Source: an uncultured Mobiluncus sp. | Lineage (GTDB): Bacteria > Actinomycetota > Actinomycetes > Actinomycetales > Actinomycetaceae | Length of the DNA: 64,000 nt | Reading direction: 5' to 3' | Assembly: GCF_947254095.1 (NCBI RefSeq) | Contig: NZ_CAMYBV010000001.1 | Span: 62,001-126,000 of the forward strand | Part shown: positions 1-8,826 of the stretch, piece by piece | How positions within the stretch are numbered: the first letter of the stretch is position 1 | How the letters are laid out: each line of letters opens with the position of its first letter | Program-made: the position numbers and the translations under genes | Notes under the pieces: generated by a model | Told to the model about the DNA's origin: nothing | What the model saw: the letters and a program-made list of their open reading frames with translations, nothing else | The model's database searches: none

Positions 1-333
1 GAGGACATCGATACGGCTGAATTGCTGGGAACCGGGTATCGTCAGCCTGATCAAAAGCCTTCTGCCGCAGACCGCAGCGCGGCTCAGGACGCGGCGGCAG
101 CCCGCGCGGCTCTGGAGGTCATCAGTCGAGCGCGAGCCAATGCGGCAGAGGACCAGTCAGCTCAGGCCGGCGCACCCGACGATACCGTGGACTTGGTTTC
201 GCTGGTCACGGAACTGACCGAACAGATGCACACGGCCGCCAGCGAGCTGCGGTTTGAGCTGGCAGCTCGGCTGCGCGATGAAATCGCTGACCTAAAGAAA
301 GAAATCCGCCGCGGGAAAGCCTTGGGCAACTAG
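1..333 (+). CDS. uvrB: UvrABC system protein B, C-terminal end (partial)
   Basis: This is the last 110 codons of a gene that begins before the window; the frame is open from base 1. The final ~45 residues form a UVR domain, a helical hairpin rich in Glu, Arg and Lys (segment ELRFELAARLRDEIADLKKE), which in UvrB contacts UvrC during nucleotide excision repair. The helicase motifs would lie upstream and are not visible. A long acidic, Ala-rich linker precedes the UVR motif, as in actinobacterial UvrB. The partner gene uvrA is in the same window, about 10 kb downstream. The main alternative, UvrC or a ClpC/McsA-type UVR protein, is less likely because the UVR motif is at the extreme C terminus after a linker of UvrB type. 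Confidence 0.8.
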   Translation, partial: EDIDTAELLGTGYRQPDQKPSAADRSAAQDAAAARAALEVISRARANAAEDQSAQAGAPDDTVDLVSLVTELTEQMHTAASELRFELAARLRDEIADLKKEIRRGKALGN

Positions 334-443
334 CGTTTCGGGTCGTGTTTTGGTTTAAAGTATGCACAAGGGCGGCTGGGTTGGCTTGGTTTCGCCGACT
401 TTGACGCGCTCGGGTCTGCGGAGTCTAAGTTTGCAAATGAACT

Positions 444-481
444 AAAAACACCGGTGGCTGCTGGTTTTCAGCAGCCACCGG
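444..481 (-). terminator. Intrinsic terminator of putA
   Basis: A perfect 12-bp stem (451-462 with 470-481, CCGGTGGCTGCT) has a 7-base loop and is followed on the minus strand by TGTTTTT. It lies 38 bases beyond the putA stop codon and reads as a rho-independent terminator for the putP-putA unit. The stem could also slow transcripts arriving from uvrB on the plus strand, but there it has no T tract. Confidence 0.85.
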
Positions 482-518
482 ATGTATTAAGTTATGAGTT
501 CAAAGCCCGCAGGGTGGA

Positions 519-3500
519 TTAGTAATCCACCACGTGGTCCTCAAGGATTCCCTTGGTAATCGGCGTGGGATCGCCAAAGCGGTGGTTCGTCAAAGCAACC
601 GCCTGTTCGTGGAGGAACGGGATCATTTCGACCCGACCGGAATAGGTGACCGGGTGATCCCAGATGGCAACATCAACAGAACCATCGATAGCTTCGGAGA
701 CCTTGGTACGGCTTTCACCGATGATACGAATCCGCCCGTCAAAGCCGGCATCGTGAGCGGCCCAACTGCGTGCCCAGTTCAACCAGGCGGCTTCATCTTG
801 GACCATCACACTGACACCGTGCTTGGAGGCAAAACCAGCCAGGCCGGAGGTCAACGGCTTGACGGTAGAAACCGTAATCTTGGAACCGACCAGCAAGCCA
901 GAGTGCAACACGTGGGCAATCTCCCAGTTCTTGACGTTTTCACCGATCCGCACGACCACCGGAACCGGTAGGCAGCGGAAGATGTTGCGTTCCACACCAA
1001 GCTGGGACGGATCGCGATTAACCTGGAAATCCTGAGCATAAGCGGTTTCATCGCCAGCCAACGACTTCTCAAGTTTGTCCTGGTCTCCGATTTCATCTGC
1101 CAGCGCAGTCAATTCCCGCGCCAAAGTTCCGGAGGCTGAACCAGAAATGTCGCTCAAGGTCGCGTCGTCCGGGCTCCATTCGCCCAAAGCGTACAGGTAG
1201 GAGGGGCCACCAGCCTTGGAACCGGCTCCCACTACGGAACGCTTCCAGCCGCCGAACGGCTGACGCCGCACGATTGCACCGGTAATACCACGGTTGATGT
1301 AAGCGTTACCGACCTGAACATGATCCAGCCAATACTTGATTTCGTCCGGATTCAGGGAGTGAATACCACCGGTCAAGCCGTATTCGACCTGGTTTTGCAA
1401 CTCGACGGCTTCTTCCAAAGTGTCGCAGCGCATCACACCCAAAATCGGGCCGAAGTACTCGGTCATGTGGTATTCGCTGCCGGGTTTCACATTGGCGCGC
1501 ACGCCCGGGCTCCACAGCCGACCGGAATCGTCAAGTTCCTTCGGCTTCACCGCCCAGCTCTGACCAGGCTCCAACTGGGTCAAACCGCGCAGCAGCTTTT
1601 CGCCGGGCTTCTCCACAACAGGCCCCATCTGAATACCCAAATCCCACGGGTAACCAACTTTCAGCGACTGCACCGCGTCAATCAACTGGTTGTGGAAACG
1701 TTTGGAGGTACCAACCGTGCCCACCAAAATGACCAAAGACGCAGCCGAACACTTTTGCCCCGCGTGACCGAACGCACTGGTGACAACGTCCTTTACCGCC
1801 AAGTCGAGGTCAGCCGAAGGGGTGACGATGATGGCGTTCTTGCCGGAAGTCTCAGCCAGCAGACCCAAGTCGGGACGCCAGGAGCGGAACATTTGCGCGG
1901 TTTCGATACCACCGGTCAGAATGACGCGTTCCACCCGCGGATCGGTGACCAGAATCTTGCCCAAGTCGTGGTTGGCCAGCGTCACCAGCTGCAACACGTC
2001 CTTGGGAACGCCCGCTTCCCACAGGCATTCTGCGAGTAACGCCCCGCAGCGGCGAGCGGGGGAGGCCGGCTTCAGAATAACCGGAGAACCTGCCGCCAAA
2101 CCGGCAATGGTCGAACCACCGGGAATCGCCACCGGGAAGTTCCACGGCGGCGTCACCACGGTAATCTTGGCGGGAGTGAACTTGGCGCCAGCCACCTGAG
2201 ACATCGCCACAGCTTCTTCGGCGTAGTAGTGAGCGTAATCAACGGCCTCGGAAACTTCCACGTCGCCCTGGTCGATGGCTTTCCCGGCCTCGGAACCCAT
2301 CACTTCGATAAACTCGGCGCGATGTTGGCTCATGATGACACCGGCGCGGTGCAGGATTTCGCCGCGTTCCTCCGGGCTGAGTGCCCACCACTTTGCGCCA
2401 CCTTCCTCAGCGCGCTTCAGTACGGCCTGCAATTCGTCTTCGTTGTTAATCTTGGAGGCATCGACGGTATCCTGACCAATCTGAGAATCCTGCATCTTGG
2501 CGGCAATCGCCTCGCCCCACGCCACGTTAGCTGGCAAGGAAGGATCGGAATCCGGCACGTTGCGGAACGTCCACTTACCGGAGTCGTCCTGGACAAGTTT
2601 GGACAGTTCCTCGTCGGTTTCGTTATTGCGGTCCTGATGGCGGCGCGGCCCGAACTCCAGGTCGTTGACCATAGAAATGGCTTTCTCGAAGCGGTTGCGT
2701 TCGCGTTCGTACATAGCCTGGTTCGTGGTCAGCTCAAAAGCCGCGCTCATGAAGTTTTCTTCCGCGGCGATTTCTTCCAGACGACGCACCAGGTAGCTGA
2801 TGGCAACGTCGAACTCCTCGGGGTGAACCACCGGAACGTAGTACAGCAGCGGGCCGGTGTCTTCCATGACCGCGCGAGCCATGGAGCTGTTCATGCCCGT
2901 CAGCATCTCAAACTCGCAGCCGTGAGACTGGAACACCCCGCGCTTGTTCGCCAACTCGTATGCGAAACCGGCGGTAAACACGTTCATGCCAGCCACGCCG
3001 ATACGGATGTTCTTGGTGTGTTCAGGAGTCAATGCGTAGTTGAGGATGCGCATGTAGTTTGCGTCGGTATGCTGTTTCGAGGGCTGCGGGGTCATCGGCC
3101 AGCCGTGCATCATGGCATCGACGTGTTCCATGGACAGGTTTGCGCCTTTGACCACGCGTACCTTGACCCGCGCTCCACCGCTCTCGACACGTTTCGCCGC
3201 CCAAGCCTGCAAGTCTTGCATAGCTCCCAGCGAATCCGGCAGGTAGGCCTGAAGCACAATACCGGCCTCCAGATCCCTGAATTCCTCGCGGTCCAGCAAC
3301 TGCTTGAACACATCGATGGTCATGTGCAGGTCGTGGTATTCCTCCATGTCCAAGTTAATGAACTTCTTGGGGCTGAACTTGTTGGCTTCCCGATACAGCG
3401 GCACCAGGTTCTCGACCGCGTAAGCCACCATCTTTTGGTAGTCCCAAGCGATGTGCGGGCCGGTTACCGCAGAAACTTTGATAGACACGTAGTCCACGTC

Positions 3501-4028
3501 GTCACGTTGCAGCAGTTCCACCACGTCACTCAAGCGTCGGGAGGCTTCCTTGTTGCCCAGCACAGCTTCACCCAAAAGGTTCATGTTCAGCCGAGACCCG
3601 TCCGCGCGCAGTTTCGCGATAGCCCGCCCCAAGGACTTGTTGGTCACGTCAATCGCCAAGTCGCCCACAAGTTCACGGAACACACGCCGGGCCGCCGGAA
3701 CCGCAATATCGGGAATGACCGAACCCAAAGCCCCGCCGTACACAGCCGGCAACTTGAGGTAAGGAGGCAGGAAAGACGGCTTATTTTCCTTCACCAAAGC
3801 TGCCAGGTTTTCGCCGGCAATCTTGATGTCCTCCGGACGCACGACTTCATCGACAAAAGCCACGGTAAAGTCCAGGCCACGCGGGTCCTTTAAAGTGCGT
3901 GACAACAGCTTAGAAGCGTAATCGACCGGGTATTTTTTTGAGGCCTCAATCCACTTCTGAGCTCGTTTTACAGCCAGCTGACCGACTTCCCTCAGTTCAG
4001 CTAATTCTTGTTCATTGAGCGGTTTCAA
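519..4028 (-). CDS. putA: Bifunctional proline dehydrogenase / glutamate-semialdehyde dehydrogenase PutA
   Basis: Oxidises proline to glutamate in two steps: FAD-dependent proline dehydrogenase, then NAD-dependent L-glutamate-gamma-semialdehyde dehydrogenase. The N-terminal half (about residues 120-460) carries the proline dehydrogenase barrel, ending in the YLVRRL motif (412-417). The C-terminal half is an aldehyde dehydrogenase with the Asn of TPPWNFP (about N630), the general base E726 (LLAETSGKN) and the nucleophile C760 (GHAGQKCSAA). At 1,169 residues it matches the bifunctional family. No ribbon-helix-helix DNA-binding domain is present at the N terminus, so self-repression of the enterobacterial kind is not expected. 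The start is TTG, chosen because AAAGGAG lies 5 bases upstream. It follows putP on the same strand after 126 bases, so import and breakdown of proline are linked. Confidence 0.95.
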   Translation of the reverse strand: MKPLNEQELAELREVGQLAVKRAQKWIEASKKYPVDYASKLLSRTLKDPRGLDFTVAFVDEVVRPEDIKIAGENLAALVKENKPSFLPPYLKLPAVYGGALGSVIPDIAVPAARRVFRELVGDLAIDVTNKSLGRAIAKLRADGSRLNMNLLGEAVLGNKEASRRLSDVVELLQRDDVDYVSIKVSAVTGPHIAWDYQKMVAYAVENLVPLYREANKFSPKKFINLDMEEYHDLHMTIDVFKQLLDREEFRDLEAGIVLQAYLPDSLGAMQDLQAWAAKRVESGGARVKVRVVKGANLSMEHVDAMMHGWPMTPQPSKQHTDANYMRILNYALTPEHTKNIRIGVAGMNVFTAGFAYELANKRGVFQSHGCEFEMLTGMNSSMARAVMEDTGPLLYYVPVVHPEEFDVAISYLVRRLEEIAAEENFMSAAFELTTNQAMYERERNRFEKAISMVNDLEFGPRRHQDRNNETDEELSKLVQDDSGKWTFRNVPDSDPSLPANVAWGEAIAAKMQDSQIGQDTVDASKINNEDELQAVLKRAEEGGAKWWALSPEERGEILHRAGVIMSQHRAEFIEVMGSEAGKAIDQGDVEVSEAVDYAHYYAEEAVAMSQVAGAKFTPAKITVVTPPWNFPVAIPGGSTIAGLAAGSPVILKPASPARRCGALLAECLWEAGVPKDVLQLVTLANHDLGKILVTDPRVERVILTGGIETAQMFRSWRPDLGLLAETSGKNAIIVTPSADLDLAVKDVVTSAFGHAGQKCSAASLVILVGTVGTSKRFHNQLIDAVQSLKVGYPWDLGIQMGPVVEKPGEKLLRGLTQLEPGQSWAVKPKELDDSGRLWSPGVRANVKPGSEYHMTEYFGPILGVMRCDTLEEAVELQNQVEYGLTGGIHSLNPDEIKYWLDHVQVGNAYINRGITGAIVRRQPFGGWKRSVVGAGSKAGGPSYLYALGEWSPDDATLSDISGSASGTLARELTALADEIGDQDKLEKSLAGDETAYAQDFQVNRDPSQLGVERNIFRCLPVPVVVRIGENVKNWEIAHVLHSGLLVGSKITVSTVKPLTSGLAGFASKHGVSVMVQDEAAWLNWARSWAAHDAGFDGRIRIIGESRTKVSEAIDGSVDVAIWDHPVTYSGRVEMIPFLHEQAVALTNHRFGDPTPITKGILEDHVVDY

Positions 4029-4067
4029 CTTGTCTCCTTTGGGTTGTGTTTTCGCTCGGGGTACTCG

Positions 4068-4083
4068 TTGCTCACCAGAGCAA
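4068..4083. promoter_or_regulatory. Dyad between putP and putA
   Basis: TTGCTC-ACCA-GAGCAA is a 6-bp perfect dyad with a 4-base centre, about 40 bases upstream of the putA start. It may be a regulator site or a small RNA hairpin in the putA leader. No regulator gene adjoins, so no protein can be assigned. Confidence 0.35.
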
Positions 4084-4154
4084 TTCCGTCACCTTTTACC
4101 TATCATTTACTGACACATTTTGCAGAGTCTTTAACTGTCTATTTTGGTGAGAAA

Positions 4155-5810
4155 TCAGGAATTCTGTTTCTCTGCCGCAGATTCAGACTGTTTTTCCTCG
4201 AGAGTCTTAATCAGACCCTTCGGATCGGGCTGTCCCTTAGCGATGGCCACCGCACGTTCGAACTCCTCAAGAATCTGGGGGTCATCGCGCCAAGTCGCTT
4301 TGGAAACCAGCCAAGCCACCAGCAGGCACAGCAGGAATCCAGGCACGATTTCGTACAGGTGCGTATAAACAATCCACGAGGCATCGCCGTTGTTGAAAGC
4401 CTTGTTCCACAGCACCGCCACCACGGCGCCCACGGCCATGCCGGAAGCCGCACCTTGCCAGGTCAGTCGCTTCCAATACAGCGACAGGATGACGATGGGG
4501 CCAAAGGCAGCACCGAAACCTGCCCAAGCGAAGGACACCAGTCCCAGTACGGAGTTCGACGGATCTATGGCCAGCAGAGCCGCCACCACGGACACCAACA
4601 GAACCGTGATACGCCCCAACAGCACGCCCTTGTAATCGCTAAGTTCTTTCTTAGTGGCCCCGTGATAGATGTCCTCCACCATGGCTGAAGAAGTCACCAA
4701 CAGTTGTGAGGATACGGTGGACATAATCGCGGCCAGGATAGCGGCCAGCATGAAGCCAGCCAGAATGGCCGGGAACAGTTTGGTACCCATAACCAGGAAC
4801 ACGGTCTCTTGGGGGTTGCCCTCCATGCCCTCTTTCGGCATCAAATCTGTAATAATGCCCTTTTCGCTCATGGCACGGCCGATAATAGCGGTCATACCGG
4901 TGCCGAGCAGGCAGAACACCATCCAACCCAGCCAGAAACGCCGGGCGGGAGTGGCTTGGCACGGGGAACGCAACGCCATGAAACGCACAATAATGTGGGG
5001 CATTCCGAAGTAACCAAAGCCCCATGCCACATTGGAAATCCAGTCCATCCACCCTACGGCGTCAAGTCCGGTGCCCATGGGGTTCAACAGGGAGTTGTCG
5101 CCAGTGGTCGACAGGCCCTCGGCGACACCACCGAATCCGCCAATCACCACAAGGCCCATAATTGGCACCGCTATCAAGGCCACCATCATGATGAGACCTT
5201 GCACCATATCTGTCCAAGACACGGCCAGGAATCCGCCGACCAGGGTGTAAAGAATTACGATGCCGGCCACGAAAACCATGCCAACGTGGTAGTCCCATCC
5301 AAAGGTCGAATGGAAGAAAGTACCGCCGGCCACCATGCCGGAGGACACATACAGGGTAAAGAACACCACGATAATAATGCCTGCTACGTAGCGGATAATC
5401 TTTGACTTATCGTGAGTACGGTTGGAAAAGAACGACGGGACAGTAATCGAGTCGCCGGCGACTTCCGTGTAAGCGCGCAAACGCGGCGCCGTGACAAGCC
5501 AGTTAATCCAGGCCCCGACGGTCAAACCAATCGCAATCCAGCCGTTGAAAATCCCGCTGAGGTACATGGCGCCGGGCAGCCCCATCATCAACCAGCCGGA
5601 CATGTCGGCCGCACCGGCGGAAAGGGCGGCTACGAAGGGGGGCAGGTCACGCCCGCCCAGCATATAGTCGTCCAAGCTCTTGGAACGGGTATAGCCATAG
5701 ATACCAATCATGATCATGGCTACGAAATAGATAATCATCGCGATGGCGATGCCTGCGGGGTTAGCCGTGGTTCCAGCGGCTCCTGCGGGTACAACTGTAG
5801 TTATGCACAT
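4155..5810 (-). CDS. putP: Sodium/proline symporter PutP
   Basis: Inner-membrane sodium:solute symporter (SSS family) that brings proline in for PutA. The protein has about 13 hydrophobic segments, the early SLDDYMLGGRDLPP loop typical of PutP, and the family signature GGFLAVSWTDMVQG in the middle. At 551 residues it is slightly longer than the usual ~500, mainly through N-terminal and charged C-terminal tails (the last ~20 residues are rich in Glu, Lys and Gln). The ATG start is preceded by AAAGG 7 bases upstream. It lies directly upstream of putA on the same strand, with the shared terminator beyond putA, so the two probably form one transcription unit, perhaps with an extra promoter in the 126-base gap. 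Substrate choice rests on family and neighbour; pantothenate or another SSS substrate is less likely. Confidence 0.92.
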   Translation of the reverse strand: MCITTVVPAGAAGTTANPAGIAIAMIIYFVAMIMIGIYGYTRSKSLDDYMLGGRDLPPFVAALSAGAADMSGWLMMGLPGAMYLSGIFNGWIAIGLTVGAWINWLVTAPRLRAYTEVAGDSITVPSFFSNRTHDKSKIIRYVAGIIIVVFFTLYVSSGMVAGGTFFHSTFGWDYHVGMVFVAGIVILYTLVGGFLAVSWTDMVQGLIMMVALIAVPIMGLVVIGGFGGVAEGLSTTGDNSLLNPMGTGLDAVGWMDWISNVAWGFGYFGMPHIIVRFMALRSPCQATPARRFWLGWMVFCLLGTGMTAIIGRAMSEKGIITDLMPKEGMEGNPQETVFLVMGTKLFPAILAGFMLAAILAAIMSTVSSQLLVTSSAMVEDIYHGATKKELSDYKGVLLGRITVLLVSVVAALLAIDPSNSVLGLVSFAWAGFGAAFGPIVILSLYWKRLTWQGAASGMAVGAVVAVLWNKAFNNGDASWIVYTHLYEIVPGFLLCLLVAWLVSKATWRDDPQILEEFERAVAIAKGQPDPKGLIKTLEEKQSESAAEKQNS

Positions 5811-5920
5811 ATTGAACCTTTCTGAAAATTATTAGACCGGCAACAATGCGGGTCGTATACTTCAACAAGCGCCATCATAGTACTTAAGTCCCATATTTAA
5901 GAAACGTGTCCCGCACCTGA

Positions 5921-5926
5921 TAGAAT
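5921..5926 (+). promoter_or_regulatory. -10 box of the terC leader
   Basis: TAGAAT lies 5 bases before the first paired base of the riboswitch, so the expected transcript start (about 5932) coincides with the aptamer 5' end. The -35 region (around 5896-5903) is only a weak match. The call rests on position relative to the aptamer. Confidence 0.6.
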
Positions 5927-5930
5927 CGCA

Positions 5931-6086
5931 GGTACGAGGGGGAGTATTCCCACTAACTGAGGGCATCGTCATCACAGTGAAGCCGTCCGCTGCTTCGGCC
6001 GCGAAACCGCGAAACTCGGTGCCATCGGCCTGTGAAACATCAGGCGGGGAGAGACCTTCGGTGCCGAACTATTTTCGTACCGGAGG
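5931..6086 (+). ncRNA. yybP-ykoY (Mn2+) riboswitch with ribosome-binding-site switch
   Basis: The family hallmarks are present: GGGGAGTA (5939-5946) in the 5' loop and GAGACC (6051-6056) in the 3' loop, joined by paired arms. P1 can form between 5931-5942 and 6055-6065 (GGTAC/GAGG with CCTTCGGTGCC). The bases CCTTCGG (6055-6061) can instead pair perfectly, with one G-U, to CCGGAGG (6080-6086), which contains the terC Shine-Dalgarno sequence. Metal-bound RNA should therefore free the ribosome site. Members of this class sense Mn2+ and often precede TerC/Alx-type or MntP exporters, which matches the gene that follows. No terminator hairpin is visible, favouring translational control. Confidence 0.85.
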
Positions 6087-6097
6087 AACGTTTACGT

Positions 6098-7120
6098 ATG
6101 CATATTCCCTTGCTGGCCTGGATAATTCTGTTTGTCGTTATTATCGGTATCTTGACCTTTGATTTTTTCGCCCACGTTCGCAAAGATCACTTCCCTTCCA
6201 TAAAGGAGTCTGCGGCGTGGACTGCCATCTACATTTCCATAGCGGTGGTGGCAGGGCTGGTCATCGGCCTAACTTTGGGCTGGGACTTGGGCGGACAATA
6301 CTTCGCCGGTTGGGTCACTGAGTGGTCGCTGTCACTGGATAATCTGTTCGTATTCGTCATCATTATTTCTGCTTTTAAAGCCCCGCGTGAGGTCCAGCAA
6401 AAAATCATCGCGGTCGGCATCACTTTGGCGTTGGTGTTCCGTCTGATTTTCATCCTCTTGGGAGCCGCCCTCATCGAACATTTCAGCTGGATTTTTTATA
6501 TCTTCGGGTTGTTTCTGCTTTTCACAGCTTTTCAACAGGTTCGCGAAGGCAGCGCCGGCTCCGAGGAAGAGGAAGAGTACAAGGAAAACTTTTTCGTTTT
6601 CTCGGTTCGCCGGATTTTCCCGGTCACGCCCGATTACGTGGGGCATCAATACTTTGCCAAGATTGATGGCAAACGTCACATTACGCCCTTTCTGTTGGTC
6701 GTTGTGGCGGTGGGTACGGCAGACGTGATGTTTGCGGTAGACTCCATTCCCGCGATTTTCGGTCTAACTAAGGAAGCTTTCATCGTGTTCGCCGCCAACG
6801 CTTTCGCGCTGATGGGCCTGCGGCAGTTGTACTTCCTGATTGAAAGTCTGATGGAACGCCTGATTTTCTTGCACTACGGTTTAGCCGCCATATTGGCCTT
6901 CATCGGGGGCAAACTTATCGTGCACGCTTTGAGCACGAACGAAATTCCGTTCATCAACGGCGGCCAGCCCTTTACGGGACTGCCCGAAGCGACCATTCCG
7001 GTTTCTCTAGGCTATATCGTCGGGGTATTGATTATTACCACGGTGGTTTCTCTGCTGGTCAGCCGATACCGGGAACGGAAACAATCGGACGGAACTGCCA
7101 CGAAGCGTCCAGAAGCCTAA
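6098..7120 (+). CDS. TerC/Alx family membrane protein, probable Mn2+ exporter
   Basis: Integral membrane protein of 340 residues with about nine hydrophobic segments. It shows the TerC signatures SLSLDNLFVF (D81, N82) and FAVDSIPAIFG (about residue 210), intramembrane acidic residues thought to coordinate metal. Alx-type members export manganese; others were first linked to tellurite resistance or to metalating secreted proteins. The start is the ATG at 6098, because GGAGG (6082-6086) lies upstream and the first membrane helix begins at once; an ATG at 6032 in the same frame would run through the riboswitch. The leader is a yybP-ykoY riboswitch, which independently supports manganese export. 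The protease gene follows after 31 bases with no terminator between. Confidence 0.9.
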   Translation: MHIPLLAWIILFVVIIGILTFDFFAHVRKDHFPSIKESAAWTAIYISIAVVAGLVIGLTLGWDLGGQYFAGWVTEWSLSLDNLFVFVIIISAFKAPREVQQKIIAVGITLALVFRLIFILLGAALIEHFSWIFYIFGLFLLFTAFQQVREGSAGSEEEEEYKENFFVFSVRRIFPVTPDYVGHQYFAKIDGKRHITPFLLVVVAVGTADVMFAVDSIPAIFGLTKEAFIVFAANAFALMGLRQLYFLIESLMERLIFLHYGLAAILAFIGGKLIVHALSTNEIPFINGGQPFTGLPEATIPVSLGYIVGVLIITTVVSLLVSRYRERKQSDGTATKRPEA

Positions 7121-7151
7121 ATTTTGTTAAGTTTCGCCGATGAATTGATAC

Positions 7152-8822
7152 GTGAGTCGACGTCTTATCTCCAGGTTTATCGCCCTTTTCACCATCTTGG
7201 GGGCAACCCTCGGCCTGGCTGTGGGCAGTGAAACTTCTGCATACGCCATCGAGGGCGGTACTCTGACGGATTCAAGCGAGACCGGCTGGGCAGTCGCATT
7301 ACGGATTTCCAGCACATCTGACGATGGCTGGATGGAATGCAGCGGCTCCTTTGTCTCCTCAAACTGGGTACTCACAGCCGCGCATTGCGTCACAAATGCC
7401 AACCTGGAATACGCCTATGCGTCCATCGGTGCGAGCATCAATCGAAACTTTCCTTCTGCGGTAACACGTGTCGTCGCGCATCCCTATTATGACGTGGCTC
7501 TGGTGCGTTTAGATTCACCCGGCAGAGCCGTGCTGCCTTTCACCAGCCAAAACCTCACTGCCGGAGAGGCTGGTGAAGCCTACGGTTTTGGCACGGGATT
7601 GAATCTTAAGACGACTCAGCTATCTGCGCTCGGTACCCTCGAAGACGGCTATCTCTATGCCCGCTCTGCGCGAGGTAACTATTCGGAGGTCGGTGATTCC
7701 GGCGGGCCTCTCATTAGCGGCGGAAAACTCTACGGGGTGCTGTCGGCTGCGGTGCAAACACCGCGAGGACACTTGCGGTTCGAAGACTACAAATACGTGC
7801 CGAGCTCTTCTTTCGCAAATTGGATTTTCGAAACTATCGGGGTTTCCAGCATTGAGGGCACCACGGGGGCAGTGCCCTCCCCGCAGCCGAATCCGCAGCC
7901 TAAACCTGGTGCAGCACCAGGAAGAATTGCCGGCAGCAATCGTGTAGAGACATCTTTACAAGCTTGGCGCCAGGGTGGGTTCACCAGTTCGTCCCTGGTC
8001 ATCGCTACCGGTAAAGCGGCTCCCGATGCCTTGAGTGCCGGTCCTTTAGCCGCGGCGCTGGGCGCTCCGCTGGTGCTGTCTAACGGTCCTTTTGTGGAAC
8101 CTGGCACGGTTGCCGAAATCCAAGCCAGGGGAATTCGCGACGTGCGATTGGTGGGTGGCCAGGTCGCTTTTGACCCCGCCACGCTGGGGGCTCTACAAGC
8201 ACGTGGGGTCCAGGTGAGCCGCATCTACGGCATGAATCGCTACGGCACCGCCGCAGCGGTCGCCGCCCAAACTATTGCGGAATGGAACCAGAGGGGAATC
8301 ACCCAGACACCAATTTTGATTGCGGACGGACTTTCATTTCCTGACGCACTGAGCGCGGGGGCAGGCGCGGCTTTTATTTACGGCGTAGTGGTGTTGAACG
8401 CCGGAGCTTCCCTTCCGCCGGAAACTGCGGAGTTTATCCAAGCTCACCAAACGCAGTCGGGTGCAAGTATATTTCCCATCGGTGGACCGGCAGTGCGGGC
8501 GTGGAATCAGGCCGGATTAGCAGGCTACAAGTCGCAACCCATTCAAGGCTTGGATCGTTATCAAACTGCTCAGTTTGTGGCCCAAGCCTTTGCACCCGGC
8601 GCCTCTTCCGCAGTTATCGCCAGCGGAGTGAACTTCCCCGATGGGCTGGCCGGGGCAGCTTTAGCCGCGCACCGCAACGCCTGCCTGCTGCTGACCCACC
8701 CCGGTTATCTCTCCGCGCCAACAGCAGCCCGATTGGCACAACTGCCCAACCGCGCTTCTTCAGTCGTCATCGGAGGGCCGGGAGCTGTCAGCGAAGCGGC
8801 GGCCTGGGCGGTTCGAGGCTAG
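7152..8822 (+). CDS. Secreted trypsin-like serine protease with C-terminal cell-wall-binding (CWB2) repeats
   Basis: The 556-residue protein starts with a signal peptide (Arg-rich start, hydrophobic 9-25, cleavage near residue 30). A chymotrypsin-fold S1 domain follows with a full catalytic triad: H78 in VLTAAHC, D114 in YYDVALVRL and S183 in GDSGGPL. C63 and C79 probably form the usual disulfide beside the His. A Pro-rich linker (about 235-255) leads to three CWB2-type repeats, each with an RxxGxNR or GLDRY start and an FPDALSAG or FPDGLAG core, which anchor proteins non-covalently to cell-wall polymers. It should act as a surface-held protease on peptide or host protein substrates. The start is GTG with no clear Shine-Dalgarno. 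It may be cotranscribed with terC. Confidence 0.88.
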   Translation: MSRRLISRFIALFTILGATLGLAVGSETSAYAIEGGTLTDSSETGWAVALRISSTSDDGWMECSGSFVSSNWVLTAAHCVTNANLEYAYASIGASINRNFPSAVTRVVAHPYYDVALVRLDSPGRAVLPFTSQNLTAGEAGEAYGFGTGLNLKTTQLSALGTLEDGYLYARSARGNYSEVGDSGGPLISGGKLYGVLSAAVQTPRGHLRFEDYKYVPSSSFANWIFETIGVSSIEGTTGAVPSPQPNPQPKPGAAPGRIAGSNRVETSLQAWRQGGFTSSSLVIATGKAAPDALSAGPLAAALGAPLVLSNGPFVEPGTVAEIQARGIRDVRLVGGQVAFDPATLGALQARGVQVSRIYGMNRYGTAAAVAAQTIAEWNQRGITQTPILIADGLSFPDALSAGAGAAFIYGVVVLNAGASLPPETAEFIQAHQTQSGASIFPIGGPAVRAWNQAGLAGYKSQPIQGLDRYQTAQFVAQAFAPGASSAVIASGVNFPDGLAGAALAAHRNACLLLTHPGYLSAPTAARLAQLPNRASSVVIGGPGAVSEAAAWAVRG

Positions 8823-8826
8823 GTTT

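Noticed and set aside
1320..2039. A 239-codon plus-strand open frame within putA
   Set aside because: Shadow of the aldehyde dehydrogenase domain; no start signal and no recognisable protein.
2229..3893. A 554-codon plus-strand open frame opposite putA
   Set aside because: It is antisense to a fully conserved putA coding region, its translation is low-complexity His/Val/Arg-rich shadow sequence, and no ribosome site supports it.
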